Source of the DNA: Mytilus galloprovincialis
Lineage: Eukaryota; Mollusca; Bivalvia; Mytilida; Mytilidae
Length of the DNA: 64,000 bases
Assembly: GCF_965363235.1 (NCBI RefSeq)
Contig: NC_134849.1
Span: 59,353,122-59,417,121 of the forward strand
Reading direction: 5' to 3'
The notes below the pieces were generated by a model. That model searched no databases and was not told the DNA's origin. It saw nothing but the letters and a program-made list of their open reading frames with translations. Shown piece after piece: positions 13,501-28,000 of this stretch (position 1 is the stretch's first letter; the number at the start of each line of letters is the position of its first letter). Position numbers and translations under genes: made by a program.

Positions 13501-15060
13501 TTCAGTCGGACAACCGGAAGTCCCTTTTAGGGCAAAATGTGATCCGTCTCTAACCAGTGACCTTTCGCCGTTTGAGATTTATTTCGTGCACTTTGTAAGG
13601 AAAAGAAGGTAGCCCCGAAATGTAACCTTTCATCTTTTAGCTACGACTGAAGACTACTCATTCCGTTATTTTCCAGAGCATTTTTTGCCGAGGACATGCA
13701 ATAAAAATGTGACAATAGCCAGTTCCATGCTCAGAGCTCGAAATAGGTACAAAAAAATGTTATCTCATGAAACTCAATGACAATACACATATGGAAACTA
13801 CAGAATCTGGGCGATAATGTAAGATATGTTTCTATGTGTCTCTCGCATGGACAAAAAAGGGTTTTAATGGGTGTAAAATATGTGTTGACATTTTACGATT
13901 TTATTTCCTTCGTTATTTTCTTATTTGAAAACGTTTTGTTGTGAATCTTTAATGCCTATTAAATCTTGATTTACAGATTCGGATTTTATAAAGTTTTATA
14001 AAAATATTTTGAAAAAATATAACAAAAAAACATATTTTCTGAAGCCATTGCGTTCTATTCTTCCGGGGCGGACTCAGCGTACAGACGTTAATCCTTTTTT
14101 TGCAGCGAAATCAAGAAAATTTGAAAGAATTATAAGTTTAAACATAACAGAATTGTATAAAATTTGAAAAACTTTTCACATTTTCAAATATCTTCTACTT
14201 TTTAGGGCTATTTTGTCGATTATTTACCCGGGTATTAAATTTTGATAGAAGAAGATTCGAGAAAAATATAGCTGTTTCTTTAAATCTTTATAAATCTTAC
14301 ATAATGTCAGTGTTCACAAATGGAGAAGAATTTCTACTGCTATCAAGCCCCTAAACAAATATGTATACTAGTTCAATGATAATGAACGCCACACTAAACT
14401 GTAATTTGTACGCAAGAAACTAAAATTAAAAAATATACAAGACTAACATGACTAACAAAGGCCTGAGGCTCCTGACTTGTGACAGGCGCAAAAATGCATA
14501 CATGTTTTGAGTATTGGCTAACTTGGACAAGACATCTAATAGAAAAAAACACAATAAAAAGCAAGATACAACTATGCAATGAAACAAAGGTTTACAAATG
14601 AATCCATAAGTAAACAATGTAAATAGGATGAGATTTTATCATTGTTAAAGTCAGAACTTCTTTTCCATAGACTCAAGGAGAAAAAAAAATGGTAAAAGAA
14701 AAAAATTCCTACCTACCCTAATGTATTTTTTTCAAAGATGTGATAGGAAACATATATTATTTTATTTGGTCTCATTTTACACCCATATAACCCTCCTGTT
14801 GCAGAGAGTACCACGTCCGGTGCTTGTTAATGACCCCTCTCAACAAGCTTAATTTGAGTGGTCCATAAGTGGCCGGTTTTTATATTATCATACTACATGT
14901 ACTATGTCGTATTGTTATCCCAATGTCTCAGGCTTGAGTGAAGGTTGGCGCCAGTTTAACCATCAAACCCACTGCATTTATTACATGCACCTGAGCCTGT
15001 GGTTCATTTGTTGGTATGTTGCAAAGATGTTTCTTGTTTTGTAAATAGATTAAATCGTTG
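13500..15060. other. Unassigned DNA after the end of module A
   Basis: Starts with CAGTCGGACAACCGGAAG at the point where module A breaks off, so 13500 to about 14080 may be an inserted element, but no second end was found. The rest shows nothing I can name. Confidence 0.35.
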
Positions 15061-15240
15061 GTTTTCCTGTTTGAATTGTGTTAGTTTTAGTAATTTGGGG
15101 CAATTAATAGCTTACTGTTCGATTTGAGCTAATGCTCCGTGTAGAAGGCCGTGCTTTGACCTATAATTATTAACTTTTCATACATTGTGACTTCGAAGGA
15201 GAGTTTGTCTCATTGACACTCATACCACATCTTCTTATTT
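15060..15240 (+). repeat. Mussel dispersed repeat, diverged
   Basis: Plus-strand copy ending GTCTCATTGACACTCATACC. The GGCCGTACGG core reads GGCCGTGCTTTGACCTATA. Confidence 0.6.
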
Positions 15241-15539
15241 ATATGTAGGTGAGTTTTGTTTTGTCAGGAACCCATGGTTTCTCTTCTATATAAGAAGAAG
15301 AAAAAGAAGCATCGAAGAAGAGGTGACATTTTCTAAATATGTTCATTCCACATGTTCTAAGTGTTTTTTGGCATCTTACATCATGTACATGTCTAACTTG
15401 CTCATGGGTCATAGTTTATGGTGACTTAATTATAAATATCAGTTTATCTGGCAGCCCGTTTCATTTTGTGTAATCCTTTTTCATGTTTTTACATTGAAAA
15501 TCATAAAGGTTTATAACTTAAACCATGCAGGGACCTTAC

Positions 15540-15812
15540 AACTTTAATTGATAACCCAAACCTTTTGCGATCTCCACCAAGACAATGAACTGCCGAGAAT
15601 TTATACACTGGTGTCTGTGTGTGGTAAACTAGGCTTGTTATACTTATTGATCAATGTTTCTTATAAACCTTATTTTACAGGCTTACGCATGCATATTTGC
15701 GTTGCAAGTCAGGTTTCGAATGCCTGCGATCTTCATACCACAAAAGACTTAACAAGTTAAGACTAAAAAGAAATCATACATGTTTTGAATGGTTTTATTG
15801 AAATAAATATAT
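15540..15812 (-). other. 3' flank/UTR of the CTLD gene, source of module C
   Basis: This stretch aligns clearly by eye with 5610-5860 and 9950-10215: shared GATAACC(C)AAACC, CTTATTTTACA and ATTTGCGTTGCAA blocks in the same order, up to the stop codon. It is either transcribed 3' UTR or immediate flank. Confidence 0.55.
15794..15799 (-). terminator. Poly(A) signal of the CTLD gene
   Basis: AATAAA on the minus strand, 14 nt after the stop codon. This would give a very short 3' UTR. The same region is repeated in modules C1 and C2. Confidence 0.5.
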
Positions 15813-16048
15813 TCATGGTATTGGTTTAAATTCACAAATAAAATATTGCGTGGTATACATGTCTTTATGGCTAGCCCACTGATAGTTATAAAACGTTGAT
15901 GATGGAATATACATGGACCCGTATATCTGCGATGTCAGATGATCTGGTTCTCCTGTAGCCCAGTCGGTATAAGTAACTGTAGAGTTGTCTACCCATTTCC
16001 ATTTCCCGTTAACTAGATGTGCACCAATGTAGAAACCCCACAAGTCAC
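15813..16048 (-). CDS. Exon 10: C-terminal half of CTLD and stop
   Basis: Residues 385-461 and TGA. Shows WGFYIGAH (the WIGL core), WKWVDNST, DWATGEPDH and YFICEFKP, the standard CTLD order. Cys 455 should pair with Cys 350. The two cysteines that normally form the second internal bridge are absent, EPD replaces EPN, and the WND position reads WAS, so classical calcium-dependent sugar binding is doubtful. The acceptor is the weaker TTCAAG; it is chosen because it is the only AG downstream of the in-frame stop that keeps phase with exon 9. Confidence 0.85.
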
Positions 16049-19000
16049 CTTGAATTGATTTAACGAAACGTATTAGTTCAATTCATATGATAAGAAAATA
16101 TAATTAGAACTATATGAAGACAGTTGAAGTTGGAGAAATACATCACCAATGTATAAACGATGTACTATTTGAGTAATTTTATGAAACGGAAAAGCAGAAA
16201 AGCGGAATATAATATATTCTTATTATATTGGGACTATAAAAGAGAGACCGATTGAATTCATTTTAATGCTAAGTTCTAACTACTTGTGACTTTGAATATT
16301 TGAAAATAAATCAATAGCTATAAGAAGAAGTGGTAAAAGTGCCTATGACACAACTATACATTCTTTCAAGTATTATCTCAAGTATTTATATGAAAAAAGG
16401 AGTTAAATAGTTAAATAATATCTGTATAGCGAGACTAGAAAGAAAAACGTTTGAACTTTTTTTTATGCCAACAAAAGGATGTAACATCTTTGAAGCATTT
16501 ACCTGTTCTTACAAAACAAAAGTCACTATTATTTATTATTTTCAACATTAATATATATTTATGCCAATACATATCAAGAACATTAATGTAGTGCAAGTAT
16601 CCGTTACAACAGTATATGTAAAGTAAATATGAGTTATGATTGATTGTGTGTATATGTTTGCAATTGTATACACTTTTCGGAACTTAACATCAATTTTTGA
16701 ATTTATTGGCGGTAAAATGGAAAACCATTGTCAGCACTATTATTTCTCTATCTAATGCAAAACTAGCATCAGACAAAAATAGAAACATGTTTTAACTGTG
16801 CTGGACTTTGTCTTACAACTGTGAGATTCTGCAGCACGACTACATCTCAACTAGATGAGCGTATGAAGTACTTAAACTAGGTAATTGGGAAAATGTTACT
16901 TACTTGGTAAAAGATGCTGAGCAACTAACTGTTTAAGATGCTGTACTATAAGATTGTTCTCTGCTGCGTCATTTATTATAACAAGGTCACTGCCGTGGTC
17001 TAAACAGAACTTTTTTGCCGGCTCCCAATACAGTGATGATTTTGAAAAATAATAACAAGATGCTCCATAATATATATACTCAGGAAGACAACCTACAATG
17101 CATCAACAAAACATTAACAAACTAAGTTTAATTCTTTTTGTTAGATTTTGACACTGTAACCTTTTTAAATAGGAAAATCATTGTAAATCTGTATAAATTA
17201 TATAGCATGATACAGATATCTCCCAGTTGATACGATTTCTTATCACGACTCACTTTATTTAGAGTTTGTCTGAAAAGGAAGCTATTAAACCAAGAGTTCC
17301 AAGTTGTAAAGTTGAAGTCCTTCCTTCGTAATCATGGTAATTATTTTCATTCCCCGTCACTAGTTACGACTGTTATTGAATATCAGTTTTAAAGATTATA
17401 ACATATATGTTTCTAATGTTGTAGCTATAAGCCCTTCCCGTTTTTCGAATTTGATCTACCGAACAAGAATAAGTACTAGGTTTGTAATAACATGAGCAAC
17501 ACGACGGGTGTGTTTTGGAGGTGGATATGCTTACCCTACCGGAGCACCTTAAATAACCTTGGTAGAGTTCGTGCTACTCAGTCTATCCTTTTCTATGTGG
17601 TGTTGCGTGATCTATTGTTGTTTTTTTTTCTCTCTCTTTTTTAGCAATGTCCTTTTTAAATCTTTGTTATGAAGCGCCCTTATACAAAACGAGAAATACC
17701 AGTACCAAAAAACAGTTATAAGACGGTTTTTGTTCTGTATAAAGACCTTGTACAATATGTATACATACCATGATTAGTGGCATTGTTTGCTGACGTTGTA
17801 TTCGATAACATAGTTGTTGACACAGGTGTTGTAACTGGTGTTGTAACAGCCGTAGTTGTTGTTGGACTTGTAGATGCCATAGTTGACATTCCGGTCGTGG
17901 ACATTTGAGAAGAACTTGAACTCAATACAGTTGTGGACATCGGTGTTGGAGTTGTAGATGTGATTGTCGTTCCAGAAGTTGTAGAAGCGGCAGTTGATGT
18001 TGTTGAAGGGATTATTGTTGATGTAGAAACAGGTGTTACTGTTGTGGTGGCGGTTGTTGCAATAGTTGTGACATTTGGAACTGTACAACCAAGATTACAA
18101 AGATCTCCTTTGCAGCAACGGAAGCACAACGAGAATCCTCTTTTATTCATTTCACTTACAGCATCAACATGATCAAGACTTCGTCCAAACGTGTGTGATA
18201 AACCACTTAGTCTGTCACAAAGCTGGAATTTTTATGTTAAAGTGTAATGGTATTTTTTTTTAAATGAACTGTAAACCAATGTATTTTTTTCGCAAATTTC
18301 GCGAGCAGAATTAAAACTTAAATATCAATCGTTGCGAAAATATCTTCTTTACCTAACTACATTGAGATATTAGACAATTGCGAAATTAAATATTCGCTAT
18401 GTATTTTAGCTGAATGAGAAATAAATTATCCGACAAAGTAAGTTGGTTTACAGTAGTGTAGACAAAATAAAATAATATTAACTTAGGATATGCTTTGTAA
18501 TTTTGATTCGTTGACACTAGTTTTGATTGTTTTTATTAACTTGAAAATACAGATCTACTTTAAAAAAAGTTTGTTTTCTAATTTGAATTGTTTTACATTG
18601 TCATTTCGGGGCCTTTTATAGCTGACTATGCAGTATTGGCTTTGCTCATTGTTGAAGGCCGTACGGTGACCTATATTTGTTAATGTCTGTGTCATGTTGG
18701 TCTCTTGCGGCAAGTTGTCTCATTGGCAATCATACCACATCTTCTTTTTCATATTGTCTAGAGAAGTATTCCAAAACATAAATATCTTAAAAAGACTATT
18801 CGTTTACCAGATGTTGCATAGTCATTTAAGAAACAAATAATTGTCAACTATATATGAAAAAAGGAAACTATCAACATAATTAAATCTATAACAATGATAA
18901 TACACATACAGAGATGAGGTATAACTACAGACGAAACAAATTGCCACGAAAGAATAATAATACAGTCTGGAATATGTTATACAACGTCTTTGAAGATTTA

Positions 19001-22000
19001 TTTAAAATGATACATACTGCCTTTGCACCACATTTTGCTGTATACGTTACATCAAACAGAGGATGTGGGGTCTTCAGTACCTCGCAAAGCTGCAACGGAA
19101 AAAGATAAAAGACTTGTATCCCAAGAAGGCAACAAAATAATTTCAACGTCACAATTGTTTTTCGTTAAAGTTAAATCCAGTCATATTACCGAGACGGTTG
19201 ACAACGTCCTAAAATATCATATTATTTCAAAACAACACAGCAACAACAAAAACATAAGGTTATCTAACTAACATTTAGATAAAACAATGTCCTACACAGC
19301 TACTTTTGCATTGGTACTATTTCTGTACTAACAAAATGCAGTACTGGAAATTTACTTTTAATATTTAGTACTATTTCTTTACTTTAAAACTATTGTAATA
19401 TTTAGGTACTTCTAATTTACAGTACTTGATTTGTACTAAATATTTTGGTACAGAAATAATACAATATTCCATGTTTTAAATTCATTACTTTAAGAGATTT
19501 GATATAGAAAAACTTTCAAAATGCTGGAAATGTAACGGTAGTAACACAAAATATGTAGTACCTAAATTTCAAGTACGAATAAAGTACTGTAAAATACAGG
19601 TACCTAAATATTACAATAAATTTAGAGTAACAAAATAGTACTGAATTTTAAAAGTAGATTTCCAGTACTACAAATTTTTAGTACAGAAATAGTACCTATG
19701 CAAAAGTAGCTGTGTATTAGTGCAACCACAAAAAACCTTAAAGGACGACTGCGTTTTGTATAGATTGGTTACTTGAATCAGAGTTTCAACTCTTGTGATT
19801 CATTAATTTAGTGTTATGTTGGCGGAACACGTGACTTGTGTATCAATTTAAAAGTGTTGTTTCTTTGATGATTTTTTTACAACAATGATACCTCATGATT
19901 CAAAAAATACTTTTTAATTGTCTTTTCGAAAACGGTAGGGTTGTGGAAAAGTTGTATACTTAGTTGTAAGGTTTTTACGAATCAACGGCGCTTATTTAAC
20001 ATTAAGAGGGTTAACTACCGAGTCAAAAAGTCAGCAGTCGTGTCCAGACAATCAATCTCATTCATTTACTCGTTTGCAATAGGTTTACTTAAATACTACA
20101 TTTACTTAGGTTTTATAATGTAATTTGTAATTCTTTCAAAATTATATTTGGAGATCTGTTATTTTTTATATATTCGTTGAATAAGTGTTCTATGCTATTT
20201 TGATAAAATCCACAAAAACGCCCTACAGTTAACAAAAGTATGTACAAGCATAATACCATACCTCATCACGGCTACAAAGATTAACTTGATTGCATTGGTC
20301 TGGTTTCTTCATCAAAGCACAAGCATAACATATTGGTCCTCTTTGGTCTTTAGCTGGTAGAGCTGTAACAACAAAAAATAAATGTAATGATGTAAAGCAA
20401 CGGTATTTATAGACTGCTTTTTGTTGCTCTTTTTGTGTCGATTCTGTGGGACATGTCCCCGTGATTGTGGTGTTTCCCCTTATATTGTAGCCATAGCGTT
20501 GTCAGTTTATTTTCGATCTATCAGTTTGACTGTCACTCTGGTATATTTCGCCCTCTTTAATTGGTTTTGAACACGTGAGAGGAATATATACTGTTTTTAC
20601 GTGTGTCCTTTTTCTTAAAGTTGAAGTTTATTCTATAATATCTATCCCTTCAATGTACATGTCAGAACTGTTTATAGCCGAACAAGGCCTTTCTCTTTCA
20701 ATGCGCTATCACCGTGAGACGTTGTATTCGTATATAAAATCGGTTACATATCATTTGAAAAGATTTTTTCTCTCACAATGCAAGATACATTGTGAGCATC
20801 ATGCTAAAATAAGAAAAGTAAAACTATCTTTGTCGGAGTAATTAGAATTATAATAAGATAAAACCTACGATCTGCGCCACAACCACCATAATTGCAGTGA
20901 TCATCGCTACAACAAGTGTCACATACTATTGTCTCAAATGAATTTTGACGTCTAGCTACAGCGCGTTTCCCTGGTGGACTCGCAAGACATCGCTGCAACA
21001 TAAAAAAAGTTATTATGTTTATATAAATCATTAATATTGAGATAAATAGAATAAGCATAAGCATGTTTGAGAAGGGTAAGTTCTAAATGATTGTTATTCT
21101 TTTTCTTACCTTAATTGTTGCACATGTTCAAATCCTTATATTCCATGCGTGTCATTCATGTGTAATACCTTACTTAACTCCGTGTTGTATGTGTAAATGC
21201 ACGTATACAATAGTATCAGATTTGAATACACAGTTCATGTTATCAGTGTGCATGTTGGTTTTAAAACGCCTTAGTAAATATCATGGATGCATTTAGATCA
21301 ATACAAAGTGAATCAAAAAACACATGTCGCATTTGCATATCTTCTAGTAGACATGTATCTCTCTACGTTTTAACACGCATGTTCCAAAATAACTTTTGAT
21401 AACATCACGTAGGACATGTATTCGCCCTTAGTATAATGTCATTACTGCTGTTTAATCTTATCCATTCATTCTTATAATTACGAAAAATACATTTCTTTTA
21501 ATGAAGACATTTCTGTAGGATGTCAGTTATCCACAAAAATAATATTGATCATAGACTAGTAGAGACAACGCTCTATTTCTACATTTCTGATAATTATTAT
21601 AGTATCATGGTATGAACAAAAAATAAGATGAAGTATGAATGAGACCAAATGAGACTGAAACTAAGAACAATATACGTACGTTGTTAAAACAATATATACC
21701 TGTTTGTCTCTACATCCGGTATTGAAGTATGCATTGCCATCGTCTGTTATAATTCTTTCAGCATAACATTCCTAAAATAAAAAATAAAAACAATTATATA
21801 TGAATATGAAATAACACATAAACACTTAAATATGAATATAATTTTCAGTTATGTATCACCGTAAAACACATGGTTTGTTTGAATGGAGTGAATTTGTATT
21901 ATACTTAAATATGATTATAAAATTGAGTTATGTATAACAGAAAAACACATGGTGTGTTTTAATAAAATAAATTTGTATTATTTTAATCTCTAATATAATC

Positions 22001-25000
22001 ACTTTTTAATTTTCAAATTTGTGTTCTACATTTTTAGAAAGGACGAGGACGATGACATATTCGAACGACAACGGATACACAACCTACATATAATCTTTCT
22101 TATATATGCTGTATTTTAACTACACGCATGATACCAGATTTAGATTGATAACATTGGTTGCAATGCATTTTATAGATTTCCCAGTGTAATAAAAACCGAT
22201 AATTGCACATGTGAAATAAACGTGATTATCTCACTCCTCTGCCTTTTAACAACAATAGGCTTTGTCAAGGCATCGATAAAAAAGTTATGAATGCGCAGAA
22301 AAAGATATAGCTTCTCAGATTTTGTACTTTAATTTCATAATTATATCATTTGCAAACGTAATAAAAAGAATAACTCATCAAAGAATTCAAATATCAGACA
22401 ATATTCAACTCGTGACCGAACAACACTGATAAATAATTGTATGCACTACGCAAATTCGTAAATTAATGTGCTGTTTGGTCACTCGTTGAATATTTTTGTC
22501 TATTTGAATTTGTCGATCAGTTATTCTATAAATATTGGATATATATTCTTGAACGAGATTGTAGAAAAAAGTAAAAAGTAAAATCCGAAAACACTGTTTC
22601 GTGTGAGTAACACCGAACAAAATGAAAAACGAAAGAATATGAATAGAGAATTGTTTAATTAATTGACGAAAAAAAATAACTATTATCAAATGAATCATTG
22701 ATAGGAGTTAAACTTAATATAGAATATATAGAAACAAAGTCAAAGACCTGAAATGTAATCCTCGATTAACACATAGGGCTCCGATATTATATATAATATA
22801 AATATTAAATAGAAATGCCTTCGAGTAATAAATGAACACTCCATTAACAAATGTGTAAGATGTAAAACGATTTGATTTTATAAATCCATAGCAGTATTGA
22901 ACGCATGAGTCTAATGCTAAGAAAACCATTAAATGTTACAGAACACCTAACGTGTTTATTTACAGACACAAATGTTATACCTCGTGATCTCCACATTTGA
23001 CAACAGTTTTACAATCTCGCGGGAACGGGATCTGGTCACAGTGAAAACATGTAAGAGCAGTCCCTATAAAGAAAAGAATACGTTTAGCAACATTCGGAAA
23101 ATATTGCAATTGCATATCTCATATTAGAGAAGCAAGAAAATGCACAAAGATATTAAGAAATGAGTACGTACGTTAATAAGACCAAAAAGTAAAAATCTCC
23201 GATAACAATTTTATCTTTAACTGTTTAAGCTTTTTTAATCTACATTTGTATAAATAAGCGTTGTATTACAGCAATTGTAGTTTTGAAAACATAGTGGTTA
23301 GACCAATATTTATTAAATCACAGATTCATAAATTTCAATTTACAAATCAATGCACTTTGAAACTATTCAGTCAATCCATGTACAGATCTGTCAGACAAAA
23401 ACAATGGCTGATTTTGACATTTCAGCTAAAGTTAAGTTTAACGAAGAACTTTAAAGTTATATTTTTATTTCCATTTCTTTTATTTCACACTCCTTTAATT
23501 TGATTAACGTTTTATTGTATTTGTAGGTGTTGATAACTTTTAGTTGTGTCTTGAAGGTGTCAATCAATTTTGATTGTGTCTTTATTGTAGGTGTCATCAA
23601 TTTAAGTTGTGGCATTCTTGTAGCTGTCGATACATTTTAGTTGTGTCTTTCTTGTAGGAGTTAATCAATGTTAGTTGTGTCTTGTAGGTGCTTATCAATT
23701 TTAGTTGTTTTTGAAGGTGTTCATCAATTTCAGTTGTGTCTTGCAGGTGTTCATCAATTTTGAATTCGCGTCAAATTTGCTGGTATTAGATGTCCAGCGT
23801 ACAATACACTGCAAAGTGTGAATTGTTCAAAGATGATAATTATAGCGACATACCTATGCAAAAGTTGTTAACAAATCTGGTCACACGTAGGGAAACAAAC
23901 CATTACTCTTTCATTATAACACTCCGACAAGACTTATTAACAAATTGCATGCATTTGTATGCATGTTGCTACTTTAAGATTAACATATACCTACACAACA
24001 ATATAATTTATCAAAACTACAATAAATAATAAAAGTGTTGTGATTGTTGAGAGACACCAAGTATTCAGAGACTTAATGAAGAGACCGAAACACTTCATGT
24101 TCAGTACTTCATTAGGCTAAAAGCAGGAAACATACTATATATAAAATATTACTGAATTACATGTACCAAAGATGATAAATACAATGAATAAATAATGCCC
24201 TACCTGTGGGAAACCAAGATGCTGCTACGAGCACAACACAACCTAAAACAATTACAACAATGTAAGGAATTAAAACATCTACGAGCAAATGAATTTGAAA
24301 TAGGAAAATTATCGGTGAAATAACAACAAGTGCGAAGTGTTACATGTGCATGTATGGCAGATACAGTCAGAATGTCTGATAAGATGGTTTCTTACACATT
24401 TTTTGAATGTTTTTTAGTTGCTATCATCTATGTTCGTCTTTACCTAACAGTTCAGTTCCGGGATACGGTTTTCAGACGAATATGTCATGTGATATCAAAC
24501 ACCCCGTGACAAAAATGTATGCATAGAAATTTCAAACACATGTTGAGCAAACGGGTGAAAAAATTGTATCCGTTATACTGCACTGAAATTAAAATCTAAA
24601 AGGATGGTCACCCTCCCTCAGTCATACGACAATTACGATTATGTACTTACGGAACATTAATTATTTCTATAAAACCCTACATTATGACATTTATGAAAGT
24701 GCTGGAAACTTTCAATAGAGCAGGGATACAGGAGCGACTTCTATCTGGTAAAAGGCGTGGGAAATTGACGATCTTTTCCGGTGAAAGACATGATTCCATA
24801 AATGACCTACTTTTGTAGACCCTATGTTCACTACAGTTTTATTTTGCTATTTGACACACTATTTTTTTTATTTCTGGTGTAGCTATCTGTTTGTGTATTT
24901 TGTACACCACATAATATGGCATTGATATAAGAAAGCAAGTGGTGTAGTTTATACTTTCCTTTTGAATATTAAAAGACGTTAAAACGAGAGGGTTGTCAAT

Positions 25001-28000
25001 TATATCATATCTATATCACAAATGAGTTCATTTTTTGCAATATTATGTAACTTCAATCCAATTCTTTTGTCTTCGACTGTGACATCACTGAAAAGACTTT
25101 GCATTATTTTGTATTTATATCTGCTATCTCCTTCAAGTTTTCTGTCGCTCAGTTTTTGAATTCTTAAAATGTGTTGTATACTATGGTTTGTCGTTTAGTA
25201 GGATTTCTTGTCATATTTTCACTGAACTATGTATTAGGTATTTTCTACAGATTGTCCTTCGGATTTGGAAAAAATATGTTTTTCTAAAATTGTATTATTT
25301 TTAAATTTCACTCAGTTCACGTAGAAGTATTTCATAAATTTTGATAACCTTAAAATATCCATATAGCTCGATCGATTATTCTATTATTCAAAAGCAGAAT
25401 TTATAGAAAGGGATGAGTTAACATCAGTTTTAGTTTGCAACCCGGATTTGGTTTTTTTACTTAATCGATTTATGAATTTCGAACAGCGGTATACTACTGT
25501 TACCTTTATTCAACAATAACGATTCTTAGAAATACGATAAAAAAAATCTAAATTAATGAGTTTGTATTTGATTGTGCCATGTGATTAGTGATTTTCCGAT
25601 TGAATTTTCCTCGGAGTTCAGTATTTTTTGTGATTTTACTTTTTACATTATCTTTGTGAAAAAAACAAACTCCTTTCTTCCTTTTGAATTGAACATGTTG
25701 AGGAACTTGTATTTTATGTATTTTATTTACAAATCATGGCATTTCTGTAAGCCTTTTAATTTAAGGCATGTTATATTTATTAGCTGGCTTTTTTTTCGAA
25801 AGCTAGAGTTTGGATCAAAAGTTTTGAAGAAAAAAACACGTGACCTTCGAAGGTAATATATTTATGGTACCATCCAAATGTACAAGGGCAATCAGATTAA
25901 ATAGAAACACTTAACACCAATATATATATAAATTATTAAAAGCATGAGAAACTTTGTACAACACGACGGGTGTCACATGTGAAGCAGGATATGCTTACAC
26001 TTTCGGAGCGTCTAAGATCCCGCAAGTGTTTGTTGGGGTTCGTGTTGCTTAGTCTTCAGTTTTCTATGATGTTTTTGTGTCCTATTGTTTTTCTGGTTGT
26101 CTTCTTTTAAGCCATGACGTTGTCAGTTTATTTTCGACTAATGAGTTTGAATTTCCCTCTGGTATCTTTCGCCCCTTTTCTTTTAACAAAAACAAATATA
26201 ACCAAGTTCGTTCAAGTTATAATCATTTAACAAAGATCTATATCATTCTTGAATAATAAGAATATAACTTATAAATTTTAAATATTTTTAAAAGATTAAA
26301 TGTAGATAATTTTTGGTGGTTTTTAAATGTTTTAAAATTGGCATTTTAAGGGGAGGTAACTCTAAAACAGTGGATTTCTGAAGGAATCAATATGGAATTT
26401 TCCTATTTTTGTATTTTAGCTGGAAAAAACGTACGGTGACCCTGTCTTTTCTTTTGATATTCTCAAGGAATTGTATGAAACTATGTTTTCCCAATTTTTG
26501 TGTTAAGTTTCTAATCACAAAATGGTTATTTTCCTGTTTAATTCATACAAAATGTTCCATTTTGTCACAAACTGTAGATTGAGAAAATGCGTGGTGATTT
26601 ATCGTTTTTATAATATTTTTGACAATATGTCAAAAGATACTACGTTTTGTCAAAGTATGAACAAATTTCTTCATTTTTATTTTACTCCTATACTACCTTA
26701 ACTGAGAGATAGTTCATACTACTGAATAACAACATAACACCATGGTCAAAACAGGAAAAACAGGAACGACAGACAGCAATAAACAGAGCATTACACTTGA
26801 AGGTGGGGGAATACTTTGAGTAAATCGGTTAATAACATGCACTATGTAAGGACGTGATTAAATTAATTAAAAAGCACCAAAACACTTAGATGCAATAACA
26901 ACAATATATTACTAAAATGAATATATATAATTCAATGCACGATGACCTTTATACAACACGACGGGTGCCACATGAGAAGCAGGATGTGCTTAAACTTCTG
27001 GAACATCCAAAATTCCTTCGGTGTTTGGTAAGTATCGTGTTGCTTAGTCTGTAGTTTTCTATGTTGTGTTTTGTGTCCTATGTTTTTCCATTTTTCTGTA
27101 TGTCTTTTTCTCTTGAATCCATGACGTTGTCTGTTTATTTTCGACTTACATGTATGAGTTGGAATGTCCCTCTAGTATATTTTGCCCCTTCTTCTTTTCA
27201 CAGAAATTATATACAACCAAGCACGTATAATCCGTTCAATTCAACACAGATCTATGTCATTCTTTATCGTTATATATAATTTTAACGAGGCTTACAATAT
27301 ACGTCGGAACAAAATTTGCTGACAACACAAGAATTAATTGAATGTTCCAAGTAAAATGACAAAATATATTCGTTCAAAGATAAATACCTTAGGTCAACTT
27401 CATTGTTGATTATGGTCGTTATCATTAATCCCCAATGACCACGATACATACTTCGGTCAAGATGTCTATACATAATTCTTGAATCAAAGCAACATTTAGA
27501 GTTTAGAGGAAGTCGTACTGTTACAAGAACAATTGAATTATGACCTAAATTGATGACCGAATAGAGGGATAGTTCATCCTACTGAAACATGACATACCAC
27601 CAAGGGCAAAACAGGAAAGACGGACAACATTAAACAAAGCATTAAACTTGGCTAAAAACTTTGAGTAAATCGGTTAATACCAGACATTAAATTCATTAAA
27701 AAAACCAAAACAATACGATTCAAGAACAACAAAATATAACTTTTATAAATATATATAATTTAATGCGTGAGGAACTTTATACAATGCGACTGATACAATG
27801 CATGCAGCAGAATATGCTTACACTTTCAGTGCACCTGAGATATCTAAGGTTTTTGGTGGGTTTGTGTTGTGTAGTCTATAGTTTTCTAGCGTTTTGTTCT
27901 CTACTATGTGTCTGGTGTCTTTTTTAAAGCCATAATATTGTCATTTTGTTTTCGTCTTATGAGTTATATTTTATTCTTGTATCGTTAGCCCCTCTTGTAT

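Noticed and set aside
17933..18172. Plus-strand frame rich in Val and Asp
   Set aside because: It is the complement of the Thr-rich stalk of exon 8; low-complexity codons keep it open.
18925..19017. Read-through of exon 7 to the stop beyond 19018
   Set aside because: A GTATGT donor after codon 24 gives exact symmetry with exon 4; the read-through would lose the CC-x4-CN ending.
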